From Myroides odoratus (lineage in GTDB: Bacteria; Bacteroidota; Bacteroidia; Flavobacteriales; Flavobacteriaceae): 64,000 nucleotides of DNA. The notes under the pieces were generated by a model that saw nothing but the letters and a program-made list of their open reading frames with translations, did not search any database and was not told the DNA's origin. Made by a program: the position numbers and the translations under genes. Shown here piece after piece: positions 54,292-63,087 of this stretch (positions are counted from its first letter, which is position 1; every line of letters begins with the position of its first letter). The stretch lies in assembly GCF_001549985.1 (NCBI RefSeq), contig NZ_LROZ01000007.1, forward strand, positions 62,001 through 126,000, written 5' to 3'.

Positions 54292-56106
54292 ATGAAAATT
54301 TGGAATAAAAAACGTATTGCGTACTATGGCAGGCAAACCTTTCGGTATGCTGAAGGCATTTTATTTTTTTTAAAATCGATTCTCTCGGATCGCCAATTTT
54401 TATATTTATCCTGTGTATTAGTAGGGGCTTCCAGTGCAATAGCCGTGACTATTTTAAAGTCATTTGCTCATGCCGTCTTCAAATTTGCAACCTATATTGA
54501 CAACATTTCTCACTTGCCTTATACCAATAGTATTTTGCCAATTATCGGTATTCTATTGACGGTATTTGTAGTGCGAAAATTTTTAAATGGGAGTATTGAA
54601 AAAGGGACCTATCAAATTATGATTGCCGTAGCAAAGCACTCTGGAGTGATGCCTAAAAAACAAATGTACTCTCAGATTGTTACGAGTTCCTTGACTGTAG
54701 GTATGGGAGGATCACTAGGGTTAGAATCCCCAATTGCCATTACAGGAGCGGCCTTTGGATCTAATTTTGCACAAAATTACAAACTTAGTTACAAGGACCG
54801 TATTTTACTTTTAGGTTGTGGAGTAGCTGCGGGAATTTCTGCCGCTTTTAATGCACCTATTGCAGGTGTACTTTTTGCCATTGAGATTGTATTGGCAGAT
54901 ATTACTGTTTCTGCTTTTATTCCCATTATGATTGCTTCTGCAACAGGAACTATTGTAACGGATTTAATCATCAAAGAAGATATATTACTTTCCTTTAAGA
55001 AACAATTGGTATTCGACACCTTCAATACTGGATATTACATTATTTTAGGGATTCTTGCCGGATTATTCTGCGTGTACCATGCCCGTATGTTCCGAAAAAC
55101 AGAAACCTATATCTCTAAATTCACTAATCACGTCTATAAAAAAGCACTTATAGGTGCGACTATGTTAGCGGTTTTAATTTTCCTCTTCCCTACCCTTTTT
55201 GGTGAGGGGTATGAAAGTATAAAAATACTAGCGGGTGATCAACCCGAAGCAATTCTCAACAATACATTGCTAAAAAACTTTGCGACCAACGAATGGGTTC
55301 TTCTCCTTTTTGTTGCAGGTGCTGCCTTAGTTAAAACGTTTGCAGTTGGATTGACAATGGGAAGTGGAGGAAATGGAGGAAACTTTGCACCTTCCCTATT
55401 TGTAGGGTCTTATCTTGGTTTTACAGTTGCTAAATTCTTATCTCTTTTAGGAGTGAAAGACATGCCGATTCACAACTTTACAGTTGTTGGAATGGCGGGT
55501 GTTATCAGTGGTTTATTTCATGCTCCGCTAACTGGGATCTTCTTAATTGCGGAAATTACTGGTGGGTATGGTTTAATGGTGCCTTTGTTAATTGTTTCTT
55601 CGATCAGTTTTGCCATTGCCAAGCACATGGAAAAATACTCTATGGATATTAAATCTATTGCGGAAACTGGCCTGGTTTTTACCTCTGATAAAGATGCGAA
55701 TATTTTATCGACCATTCATGCTCATGATTTCATCCGAAATGATATCCACGTTTTAAAGTCAACACAAACGACCCAAGATGCAGTAACCATCTTCACGCAA
55801 ACTCAGCAAGAGTTTATTCCTGTTGTGGATGAAAATCAAATCCTCGTGGGAGTGATTAACCTCAATCATGTGCGTCCAATTGTGTTTAGTTCATTCCAAA
55901 CGAAATTTACCCCCTTGACCGATTTGATTGAACAACCGATTACTGTTTCATACAATGACAGTACAAAACACATTATTAATCGCTTTGATTTAAAAAAATC
56001 AGACTTTTTATTGGTGCAAAAGGATCAGGCCTATTTTGGTTATATCTTAAAAGCAGATATGTTAGAAGCCTATAGAAACAACTTGAAGTCACTTTCTATC
56101 AATTAA
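54292..56106 (+). CDS. ClC-family chloride channel/antiporter with CBS pair
   Basis: A 604-residue integral membrane protein with a ClC core (about residues 30-440): GMGGSLGLESPIAITGAAFG (carrying a Glu in the gating position), AFNAPIAGVLFAIE and GSGGNGGNFAPSLFVGSYLG, close to the selectivity motifs of the family. The C-terminus (470-600) holds two CBS-like repeats (VTIFTQTQQEFIPVVDENQILVGVI, then SDFLLVQKDQAYFGYILKAD). Presumably a Cl-/H+ exchanger or channel regulated by nucleotides through CBS domains. A TATTTTTG -7 match (54280-54287) lies close to the start. Confidence 0.93.
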   Translation: MKIWNKKRIAYYGRQTFRYAEGILFFLKSILSDRQFLYLSCVLVGASSAIAVTILKSFAHAVFKFATYIDNISHLPYTNSILPIIGILLTVFVVRKFLNGSIEKGTYQIMIAVAKHSGVMPKKQMYSQIVTSSLTVGMGGSLGLESPIAITGAAFGSNFAQNYKLSYKDRILLLGCGVAAGISAAFNAPIAGVLFAIEIVLADITVSAFIPIMIASATGTIVTDLIIKEDILLSFKKQLVFDTFNTGYYIILGILAGLFCVYHARMFRKTETYISKFTNHVYKKALIGATMLAVLIFLFPTLFGEGYESIKILAGDQPEAILNNTLLKNFATNEWVLLLFVAGAALVKTFAVGLTMGSGGNGGNFAPSLFVGSYLGFTVAKFLSLLGVKDMPIHNFTVVGMAGVISGLFHAPLTGIFLIAEITGGYGLMVPLLIVSSISFAIAKHMEKYSMDIKSIAETGLVFTSDKDANILSTIHAHDFIRNDIHVLKSTQTTQDAVTIFTQTQQEFIPVVDENQILVGVINLNHVRPIVFSSFQTKFTPLTDLIEQPITVSYNDSTKHIINRFDLKKSDFLLVQKDQAYFGYILKADMLEAYRNNLKSLSIN

Positions 56107-56233
56107 TTGAACAGTATCATACAAAGGAATTGTATATCTTACTTATCTAAGTATTACTCCACTTTACAAAAAAACTAAAACAAAGGATGGGTTCTTCTTA
56201 TCTTAGACTATCTACAGTTAACTGTCAACAGCT

Positions 56234-56290
56234 TTACGTATCAAGCGCAAAAGTTGGGGACTAAATATAGAGCTTTTGCGCGAAACGTAA
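56234..56290. other. Long imperfect hairpin
   Basis: Inner stem GCGCAAAAG / CTTTTGCGC (56245-56253 with 56273-56281, perfect 9 bp) and outer TTACGT / ACGTAA (56234-56239 with 56285-56290), joined by an asymmetric internal loop. No T run. It may be a small RNA element or decayed structure. Confidence 0.4.
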
Positions 56291-56369
56291 TATAGCATTG
56301 TTAACCTTTCGAAGAGAAGTACTCGTTATTGCATTTGAGATGCAACGAGTGATTACATTTAGAAATAAT

Positions 56370-56397
56370 AGAGAGTGCCATTTTGTGGGCACTCTCT
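56370..56397 (+). terminator. Terminator-like hairpin in the 56-kb spacer
   Basis: AGAGAGTGCC / GGCACTCTCT (56370-56379 with 56388-56397), followed by TGTATT. It may terminate the ClC transcript or an unseen RNA between. Confidence 0.65.
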
Positions 56398-56780
56398 TGT
56401 ATTATAGTATCTTTGTATTTGTTACTTACCATTTGAAATAGAACAACAAAACAACAAAACCAAATTCCTTACAAGTAGCCGCTCAAAAGAAATCTTAAAA
56501 ATAAATTCTATTTCAAAACAACATACAAAGAACTATGCATTCTTTACAGAGCGTTTAAAGCAACGCTCCTCACTTTTCTTAAATCAAAGATACAGATTAA
56601 TTTACTGAAACCTTGCATCGCTTACTTCGATTTTAACAATTATTATCCCAAAAAGATACTCATTATTCGCAATGAGTATATTTATTATACTATAAAAACT
56701 AAAATTTGTCACTTTTAGTAGAAAAATATACTAAAAAAACGTTAACCACCTTGTGGATTGTGCACTTTTGCTTACATTAG

Positions 56781-56796
56781 CTTTCTATAAAGAAAG
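56781..56796 (+). promoter_or_regulatory. Candidate operator of the HxlR-cys operon
   Basis: CTTTCT-ATAA-AGAAAG, a 6-4-6 palindrome 24 bp before the HxlR start; a further TTTC...GAAA pair follows at once. A site for the HxlR-type regulator's own control is plausible. Confidence 0.4.
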
Positions 56797-56820
56797 TAAC
56801 TTTCCTAAAAGAAACTTAAA

Positions 56821-57195
56821 ATGACTACCTTAGATCTCCAAACGATTCAACATACCCTTCATTGTATTAGTGGCAAATGGAGAATTCCTATATTAATCGC
56901 TTTATTTCACTTGGACAAGGCTCGTTACTCTAGTATACAACACTATTTACCTAAAATTGGAAGTAAAATGCTAACCTCTGAATTGAAGATGTTGGAACAA
57001 CTAAACCTCATTGAACGCATTATTACAGAAACACCCATGACGATTGAATATCAATTGAGTGTAAAAGGTCAATCCTTACGTCCTGTTTTAGAAGCACTTT
57101 CAGGTTGGGGAGCCAATGAGCTTCCTGTAAAAGCCACGCAGCTTACTGCTGAAAACAAACATGAAATCAATCATTTCTTAACTATAAATATCTAA
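56821..57195 (+). CDS. HxlR-family transcriptional regulator
   Basis: A 124-residue winged-helix protein with the HxlR signature HCISGKWRIPILIAL, RYSSIQHYLPKIGSKMLTSELKMLEQLNLI, and a C-terminal LRPVLEALSGWG. The family usually has N-terminal cysteines for redox or electrophile sensing; here Cys17 in HCISGKW is the single candidate. It lies 6 bp before cysE and 847 bp before cysK on the same strand, so it may tie cysteine synthesis to thiol stress. Confidence 0.9.
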   Translation: MTTLDLQTIQHTLHCISGKWRIPILIALFHLDKARYSSIQHYLPKIGSKMLTSELKMLEQLNLIERIITETPMTIEYQLSVKGQSLRPVLEALSGWGANELPVKATQLTAENKHEINHFLTINI

Positions 57196-57201
57196 TATCT
57201 A

Positions 57202-58023
57202 ATGGATTTTATTCAAGAATTACTGCATAAAAATGAAAGCACCAATGCTTTTCTAGATAAAAAAAGAATGGAACAGTTTACGGATACACTTTTTCATTTT
57301 TTATTTCAATTAGAAGATAAGAGATATCACTCCGAACAAGCAATTAATATTCGACTAAATACATTAAAGAATGAAATGATTTCCATTTTATTCAGTATTA
57401 ATAATCAAGAAGATCGTTCGCATCAAATTGCGCATGACTTTTTCGAAGCTTTGCCAAGTATTTATCAATTATTAAATACCGATGCAACGGCTATTTTAGA
57501 GAATGACCCAGCAGCAACTTGCCTACAAGAAGTACACATTGCTTATCCAGGATTTTACGCAATTGCCATCTACCGTTTTGCTCATCAATTGCAACAACAA
57601 AACGTGCGATTACTTCCGCGTATTTGGACAGAGTACGCACATAATAAAACAGGAATTGACATTCACCCTGCCGCTTCTATTGGTTCACACTTTTGCATTG
57701 ACCACGGAACGGGAATTGTAATTGGAGAAACTTGTATTATTGGAACCAATGTAAAAATATACCAAGGAGTTACATTAGGTGCTATATCTGTTTCTAAAGA
57801 TAAAGCCAATACGCGTCGACATCCTTATATTGAAGACAATGTGGTTATTTACTCTGGGGCGACAATCTTAGGCGGCGATACCATTATTGGACATGATTCA
57901 GTTATTGGTGGTAACGTTTGGTTGACCAAAAGTGTAGATCCAAATTCTATTATTTACAGCAAGAGTAAAGTATATTCGAAGTATACAGACAAATATCCAG
58001 AACCTATCAATTTTATTATATAA
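57202..58023 (+). CDS. cysE: Serine O-acetyltransferase
   Basis: Makes O-acetylserine for cysteine synthesis. A 273-residue hexapeptide-repeat transferase: N-terminal helical domain, then [36 protein letters not shown], the catalytic His/Asp region, [26 protein letters not shown]. The C-terminus ends in NFII, with a terminal Ile as needed for binding CysK to form the cysteine synthase complex. cysK follows 19 bp later. Confidence 0.95.
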   Translation: MDFIQELLHKNESTNAFLDKKRMEQFTDTLFHFLFQLEDKRYHSEQAINIRLNTLKNEMISILFSINNQEDRSHQIAHDFFEALPSIYQLLNTDATAILENDPAATCLQEVHIAYPGFYAIAIYRFAHQLQQQNVRLLPRIWTEYAHNKTGIDIHPAASIGSHFCIDHGTGIVIGETCIIGTNVKIYQGVTLGAISVSKDKANTRRHPYIEDNVVIYSGATILGGDTIIGHDSVIGGNVWLTKSVDPNSIIYSKSKVYSKYTDKYPEPINFII

Positions 58024-58042
58024 CGACACAAAAAAAATAAAT

Positions 58043-58981
58043 ATGAAAGCACAAACCATTTTAGACACCATTGGGCGTACCCCACATGTAAAAATCAATA
58101 AACTTTTCCCTTCTAATCTCAATGTATGGATGAAGTTAGAAAAGCAAAATCCAGGCGGAAGTTTGAAAGATCGCATTGCGTTAGCGATGATTGAAGATGC
58201 TGAAGCGAAAGGATTAATTAATAAAGATACTACGATTATTGAACCTACTTCAGGAAATACGGGAGTTGGGTTAGCCATGGTATGCGCTGTTAAAGGATAT
58301 CAATTAATTTTGGTTATGCCCGAATCCATGAGTATTGAGCGTAGAAAATTAATGGCTGCTTTTGGGGCAAAATTCGTTTTGACTCCTAGAGAGTTAGGAA
58401 CAGCAGGATCTGTTGCCAAGGCTACTGAATTAGCGGAGCAAATGGAAAATGCATGGGTACCACAGCAATTTAACAATTTTTCAAACCCAGAAATTCACCG
58501 TAAAACTACGGCTTTAGAAATTATCAATGATTTCCCTGAAGGTATTGATTACTTCATTACAGGAGTGGGAACTGGAGGACATATTACAGGAGTAGCTGAA
58601 GTATTGAAAGAGAAATTTCCTAAATTAAAAGTATACGCAGTTGAACCAAAAAATTCACCTGTATTAAGTGGTGGACAACCAGGCCCTCACCCCTTACAAG
58701 GTATTGGAGCTGGATTCGTTCCTAAAGTAGTGAATACAGCTATTTTTGACGGGATTATCACCATTGACAAAGAAGAAGCTTTTGAGTATACCAATCGCGT
58801 GGCAAAAGAAGAGGGAATCTTAGCGGGTATTTCAACAGGAACTTCGTTGGCTGCCATTGCACAAAAACTACCAGAGATTGAAGCTGGTGCTACGATTTTA
58901 ACGTTCAACTACGACACAGGTGAACGCTATTGGTCGGTTGATGATTTATTTGACGAAAAGGCAGCTGAATACAAAGAGTAA
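58043..58981 (+). CDS. cysK: Cysteine synthase (O-acetylserine sulfhydrylase)
   Basis: A 312-residue PLP enzyme that makes cysteine from O-acetylserine and sulfide. Lys44 or near in [14 protein letters not shown] holds [22 protein letters not shown] and GISTGTS are present. With cysE upstream it forms a cysteine unit under the HxlR gene. A terminator follows. Confidence 0.96.
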   Translation: MKAQTILDTIGRTPHVKINKLFPSNLNVWMKLEKQNPGGSLKDRIALAMIEDAEAKGLINKDTTIIEPTSGNTGVGLAMVCAVKGYQLILVMPESMSIERRKLMAAFGAKFVLTPRELGTAGSVAKATELAEQMENAWVPQQFNNFSNPEIHRKTTALEIINDFPEGIDYFITGVGTGGHITGVAEVLKEKFPKLKVYAVEPKNSPVLSGGQPGPHPLQGIGAGFVPKVVNTAIFDGIITIDKEEAFEYTNRVAKEEGILAGISTGTSLAAIAQKLPEIEAGATILTFNYDTGERYWSVDDLFDEKAAEYKE

Positions 58982-59000
58982 GTACTAAATATTTATACTT

Positions 59001-59031
59001 AAAACCTTTCTACCCCAAGTAGAAAGGTTTT
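59001..59031 (+). terminator. Terminator of cysK operon
   Basis: Perfect 12-bp stem (59001-59012 with 59020-59031) built on AAAACCTTTCTA, followed by TTTT. Confidence 0.92.
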
Positions 59032-59084
59032 TTTATGGGTTGTCCTTTTACCTTCCGCTACATAATTTCTCCTATTCTAATTTT

Positions 59085-59104
59085 ATGTTGTACTTTTGCA
59101 ACAT
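59085..59104 (+). promoter_or_regulatory. Promoter of the acid phosphatase gene with inverted repeat
   Basis: The -7 box TACTTTTG (59091-59098) is flanked exactly by ATGTTG and CAACAT, a perfect 6-8-6 inverted repeat. A repressor bound here would block the promoter; which one is unknown. Confidence 0.5.
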
Positions 59105-59125
59105 AATAAACAGTAAAACTAGAAT

Positions 59126-59938
59126 ATGTTAAAAAGAACTTTCCTCCTTGCAGGACTTCTTGTTTTATCCGCATGTAAAACAACTCCTTCAAGTCAAGTT
59201 ACTTCAACAACCAATCCTTTACACCATATTGAAGTAAATGGCAAATTATACGCGGCAGTATTCCAACAGAATGCAGCTGAATATCAAGCCCTAGCTGCGC
59301 AAGCCTTCAATATAGCTACGTTGAGAGTAGATGAAATCTTAACACAACAATTCGATAAGCCATTGGCAATTGTAACTGATATTGACGAGACGTTTTTAGA
59401 CAACTCTCCTTATGCTGTTGAAATGGCACGTCAAGGAAAAGTATTCAGCGAAGAAACGTGGAATGCTTGGACTTCTAAAGGAGAAGCTTTGCCTTTATTA
59501 GGGAGTTTAGAATTTTTCAACTACGCGGCTTCTAAGGGAATCGAAGTGTACTATATTACAAATCGTACGCAAAATGACAAAGCAGGTACGATGAAGAATC
59601 TGAAGAAATACAACTACCCTTTTGCTGATGATCAACACCTAATTGTTCGCACGACGGAATCTAGCAAAGAAACAAGAAGACAGAAATTAAGTGAAACTCA
59701 TGAAATTGTACTGCTTCTTGGCGACAATCTTTCTGATTTCTCTACTGCTTTTGATAAAAAAACACAAGAAGAACGTTTGCAAAATGTAAAAAATAACCAA
59801 GCGTTATTTGGTAAGCGATTCATTGTTTTACCAAATACAGGATATGGAGATTGGGAATCTGCTTTGTTAGAATACAAACGCAATCTGACAACCGAAGAAA
59901 AAGACAACCTATACAATAAAAGCGTCAAAGGCTTTTAA
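59126..59938 (+). CDS. 5'-nucleotidase/acid phosphatase, lipoprotein e(P4) family
   Basis: A 270-residue lipoprotein (lipobox LSAC, then KTTPSS) of the HAD class, outer-membrane-located in the Haemophilus prototype. Catalytic DxDxT-type motif IVTDIDETFLDNSPY, second motif YYITNRT, third DNLSDF. e(P4) enzymes remove phosphate from nucleotides such as NMN to allow uptake. It is followed after 34 bp by a small lipoprotein gene, with a common terminator. Confidence 0.94.
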   Translation: MLKRTFLLAGLLVLSACKTTPSSQVTSTTNPLHHIEVNGKLYAAVFQQNAAEYQALAAQAFNIATLRVDEILTQQFDKPLAIVTDIDETFLDNSPYAVEMARQGKVFSEETWNAWTSKGEALPLLGSLEFFNYAASKGIEVYYITNRTQNDKAGTMKNLKKYNYPFADDQHLIVRTTESSKETRRQKLSETHEIVLLLGDNLSDFSTAFDKKTQEERLQNVKNNQALFGKRFIVLPNTGYGDWESALLEYKRNLTTEEKDNLYNKSVKGF

Positions 59939-59972
59939 CCCAACAGAAATAAAAAATTAATAACTCGACAAA

Positions 59973-60416
59973 ATGAAAAAATTAGTAGCTATTTGTGCTT
60001 TTTTGGCTTTGCCATTTGCCATCAGCAGTTGTTCAAGTGATGATAACTCAGTGATCCGCAAAAAAAGCGATTATGAAGGAACGTGGGTAACGGATAGTTT
60101 ATTCTATTCTATTCCTAATGGTCCGTCTATGAAACATAAATTTTCAGACATGCCTGGTGGAGAAAATGCAGTTACTGAGGATGTAATGACTTTGACAGAA
60201 GATAAAGCAACACTAGTAGAAACTACGCGCAAAGGCGATGTAAGTCCAGCAGTTCAAGGAGTAATTAAAGATCAACTAATTACATTCACTAGTGAAGATC
60301 CTAGACATACACCGAGAAAAATACAAGCGGTTACAGAACAAAAGTTAACCGTAGTATATGATATCAGTATGAGAGGAGATAAACTTCCTGTTACTGTAAC
60401 ATACAAAAGAAAATAA
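59973..60416 (+). CDS. Small lipocalin-like lipoprotein
   Basis: A 147-residue lipoprotein (lipobox ISSC, then SSDDNS). Mature sequence starts YEGTWVTDSLFY and shows repeated beta strands (MTLTEDKATLVETTRKG, KLTVVYDISM), in keeping with the lipocalin-like group. Probably cotranscribed with the acid phosphatase. Function unknown. Confidence 0.75.
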   Translation: MKKLVAICAFLALPFAISSCSSDDNSVIRKKSDYEGTWVTDSLFYSIPNGPSMKHKFSDMPGGENAVTEDVMTLTEDKATLVETTRKGDVSPAVQGVIKDQLITFTSEDPRHTPRKIQAVTEQKLTVVYDISMRGDKLPVTVTYKRK

Positions 60417-60430
60417 TCTCGCATAAAACA

Positions 60431-60456
60431 AAAAGCCTTCTTAACAGAAGGCTTTT
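60431..60456. terminator. Bidirectional terminator
   Basis: Perfect 11-bp stem AAAAGCCTTCT / AGAAGGCTTTT (60431-60441 with 60446-60456), A and T flanks, between the lipoprotein gene and the convergent HTH gene. Confidence 0.92.
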
Positions 60457-60480
60457 TTTATTGGAACTTAACATTCTATC

Positions 60481-60702
60481 TTATACTTGAGCTAAACCAC
60501 AAAAATCTTGAAGGGATAAGCCTCTAGCGTCACAAATTTTAATCAGTGTGTTTAAACTAATCGAATAGGTATTGTCATCTTTAATTAAGCGCACAATTTT
60601 TTCATCAATCCCATGATCCCGTGCAAACTGACTATTATTAGAATGTTTGACTAACCATTCATCCCTGATAAACTCGACGATTTTTCTATTCTTATTGTAC
60701 AT
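60481..60702 (-). CDS. Small XRE-type helix-turn-helix regulator
   Basis: A 73-residue protein, essentially one Cro/C1-type HTH domain: NSQFARDHGIDEKIVRLIKDDNTYSISLNTLIKICDARGLSLQDFC. No signal peptide or sensor part. A palindrome upstream (60727-60742) may be its own operator. No toxin gene is next to it, and 1.2 kb of non-coding DNA separates it from the next gene. Confidence 0.85.
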   Translation of the reverse strand: MYNKNRKIVEFIRDEWLVKHSNNSQFARDHGIDEKIVRLIKDDNTYSISLNTLIKICDARGLSLQDFCGLAQV

Positions 60703-60726
60703 AGTAAATTTTTATTCATTTTTTTT

Positions 60727-60742
60727 TCGGAAAACATTCCGA
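60727..60742. promoter_or_regulatory. Candidate operator of the HTH gene
   Basis: TCGGAA-AACA-TTCCGA, a perfect 6-4-6 palindrome 25 bp before the HTH start, in an otherwise T-rich stretch. Confidence 0.5.
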
Positions 60743-61962
60743 GTTTTTATTTTTTTTCATATCTTAGCAAAACGATAATCAATACAGACTTGGTTGTTAT
60801 CATTCGCTTTGATTTATACGATCATATCTAAACTTCTCGTACTTTTAGTTACACGCATACGATAAGTACTTTTTTAGGTATGTTTCAATAAACCTTGTTG
60901 CTTAGTTAACTCTCTAAGTCCAAACGTTCGAAACATCCAGCACATCTCAATGGGTATTAGGTTAGCTGTTTTGTTTATCACGTGTATTGATTACACAAGA
61001 GCAGGCAATCCTGCTTGATTTCGCAGAAGGGTCCTATGACCTTATGCAACAACTCGTATGACGAAAAACCGTATGGCTTTTAGACTCAATGTTTTTATTT
61101 CATTTGATTTTGCACTCTAAAAATAAAAACTTTCCTGTTTTTTTCCAAAAGAAAACCTCTAAAACCAAGGATATTTGTTAAAGCGAGACGTATTGCGATA
61201 GTTCAGCTAATAAACTGAACTATCCACACGACTGAAAATCGCAATATACCCTATTGCGTTTATAACATACCTTAATCCTCCTCTCCCAACGGACTAAGAC
61301 AATACAACATCCAAAGAGAAAATTGCACGTATATGGAGTGTATATTTTCTTTTACCTTATTCAATGCAATTTTTTAAATTCATTTTTGTTGCTTGTATAG
61401 TATCAATAGTGAAAGAGCCCTTACATGCCTGTTAGATAAAGGGATTCTACCTTATTTATTGACTAGTAAACAAGATAATAAGAATGTAAGAGATTAAATA
61501 TCTCATTTTTTGTTTGTTTAGCCTTGCTCAAAAAGCAGTTTTTGAGCAAGCTTAACCAACAGTATCTTTTAGAAAATAATGTTTAACCCCCTTTATATTA
61601 GCCTTTTAAAATCAAAACACACACACTGTCTCGACCTCAAATAATTTGACATTTTTTTAGCTATACAATCAGTCATAATTCACGAATAAACGCTGTCAAA
61701 TATTTACAATACGATTATTTAATATATACTTGAGTCAGTAGAAACAACTCCTTTTTCAACATACGCATCTGCTGTAAGGTACAGCAAGCGTACAGATTAT
61801 TTATGCTTATTTCACGGTGTTTCTAGTGTTTGTTTTGGGAGACACAAGCGCAAGAAAACACCGCGTTATAGGCTATTTTTTACATTATGGATTATAGTAG
61901 TTTTTGGTGAAATTTCGTTTAATTGTAGTATTTATGATACACCGGATGGCATCATCTATGTT
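60743..61962. other. Long hairpin-dense non-coding region
   Basis: 1.2 kb without a credible gene. Stems visible by eye: AGCAGG / CCTGCT (about 61000-61015), GATAGTTCAG / CTGAACTATC (61197-61206 with 61215-61224) with overlapping outer pairing TATTGCGA / TCGCAATA (61191-61198 with 61239-61246), CTTGCTCAAAAA / TTTTTGAGCAAG (61523-61534 with 61539-61550), and CGGTGTTT / AAACACCG (about 61815-61860). Base composition is less AT-rich than other spacers. It could hold one or more small RNAs. Confidence 0.5.
61523..61550. other. Perfect 12-bp hairpin
   Basis: Stem 61523-61534 with 61539-61550, loop GCAG, no T run on either side. It is the strongest of the hairpins in this spacer. Confidence 0.6.
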
Positions 61963-62766
61963 CTAATTTACACGAGACGCTGTCTTCAGTATCATTACAC
62001 CATTCCTTGCATTTGAACCATAAATAGCAGTAGCTTGGGCTCCTTTTAAAACAATGGAAGACAAAAATTCCTGCTCTTCGAGTTGATTAAGTTCCTCGAA
62101 GTATACTCTTTTATTATCAATGATAACAAGAGGTTGTTCCAAAGGATTGCTAAGGTCTATTTCATTTTTATGGAACTCTGCCTCAATTTCTCTATACATC
62201 TTCGATTTTTGAGCCTCCTCTCTAATCGGTTGGTCTACGATAAGATCTTGCATCCCATTGTAGTAAGTACCTGAAGGTAGTTGCAGTATAAAGGCATGTA
62301 ATTCATCTGAAATACCATAGGAGTGAATCTGACTTAATTTTGCTTCTATTTCTCGATTACATCCCAGCGATTTTTCAAAATACTGCTGATCTTCCACCCA
62401 CTCAATTTTTACAGCAGGGCAATCAATAACTAGTACAGGTTTCAACTGTTTAACTTCATCAAGGGTTACTATTTCTGCTATTTCTTTCAATTGAATTTTA
62501 AAAACCAATTCTTCCTTTGTTACTTTATTAATGAACACCCGTTGAAATTCAAACGTATCTTTCCAAGTATATGTTCCATTTCGTCCCTTAATACGAACTA
62601 TTTTATTTGGTAATGGAAGAATTGAATCTAATCTACTTCCTGCTACAGGAGCTGTTTGATTCTGATAGAAAAGCTCAATTATTCGATCTTGATCAATTTC
62701 AATTGTTTTTTGACTATAGCTAGAAGTTACTACAAGAAATAGTGTCAGGAAAAATATAACTCGCAT
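61963..62766 (-). CDS. Secreted protein with TonB-plug-like C-terminus
   Basis: A 267-residue protein with a signal peptide cut near SSYSQ. Most of it is unrecognised. The last 50 residues, PLVIIDNKRVYFEELNQLE followed by IVLKGAQATAIYGSNARNGV, have the form of the plug-domain signature of SusC/TonB-dependent receptors (P-L-V-x-[IV]-D-G ... VLKDASATAIYGSRGANGV), but no barrel follows. It could be a free plug-like protein that interacts with envelope partners, or a relic. It is a single-gene unit. Confidence 0.75.
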   Translation of the reverse strand: MRVIFFLTLFLVVTSSYSQKTIEIDQDRIIELFYQNQTAPVAGSRLDSILPLPNKIVRIKGRNGTYTWKDTFEFQRVFINKVTKEELVFKIQLKEIAEIVTLDEVKQLKPVLVIDCPAVKIEWVEDQQYFEKSLGCNREIEAKLSQIHSYGISDELHAFILQLPSGTYYNGMQDLIVDQPIREEAQKSKMYREIEAEFHKNEIDLSNPLEQPLVIIDNKRVYFEELNQLEEQEFLSSIVLKGAQATAIYGSNARNGVMILKTASRVN

Positions 62767-62949
62767 GGTATTGGTCTATTTATCTTTAAAAATTTAGTTT
62801 GCGTTTAATTCGCTTCATCTCCTACTCCATCGGTCTAAGATACCCTTTACACAGTCATTTTTCTACTAAATGAAGTTCTTTTTTTTTAGAACCAATCGGT
62901 TCACAATACCCCCCTTGTTTCTATACCAATTTTTTTAAACATAGTAGGG

Positions 62950-63087
62950 CTATTTCTTAGTTGCCATTTGGTTGACAATTTCCTTTAAAAGTGCTTTTCG
63001 CTTTGTTGCAGCCTCTTGTTCTTTTTGTTTCTTTTTCGCGATTTTATCTTTGACTACTTTGCGATTTGCAGCTGTGTTTCTTCCCAT
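62950..63087 (-). CDS. Small basic protein, 45 residues
   Basis: An open frame from ATG (63087) to TAG (62950) coding for a Lys/Ala/Gln-rich, wholly helical-looking peptide: begins MGRNTAANRKVVKDKIAKKK and ends LLKEIVNQMATKK. A good ribosome-binding-like AGGAGAT lies 4 bases before the ATG, unusual in this genome and in favour of translation. No signal peptide. Function unknown; could bind nucleic acid. Confidence 0.6.
   Translation of the reverse strand: MGRNTAANRKVVKDKIAKKKQKEQEAATKRKALLKEIVNQMATKK

Larger units (their letters stand above)
56107..56820. other. Hairpin-rich intergenic region
   Basis: 714 bp with no gene. It contains a 12-bp palindrome ACAGTTAACTGT (56214-56225), a long-arm hairpin (56234-56290), an ACTCGTT...TGCAT / ATGCA..ACGAGT hairpin around 56333-56352, a terminator (56370-56397), a GAGCGTT / AACGCTC hairpin (56549-56568), and the HxlR gene's promoter region at the end. 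Confidence 0.65.
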
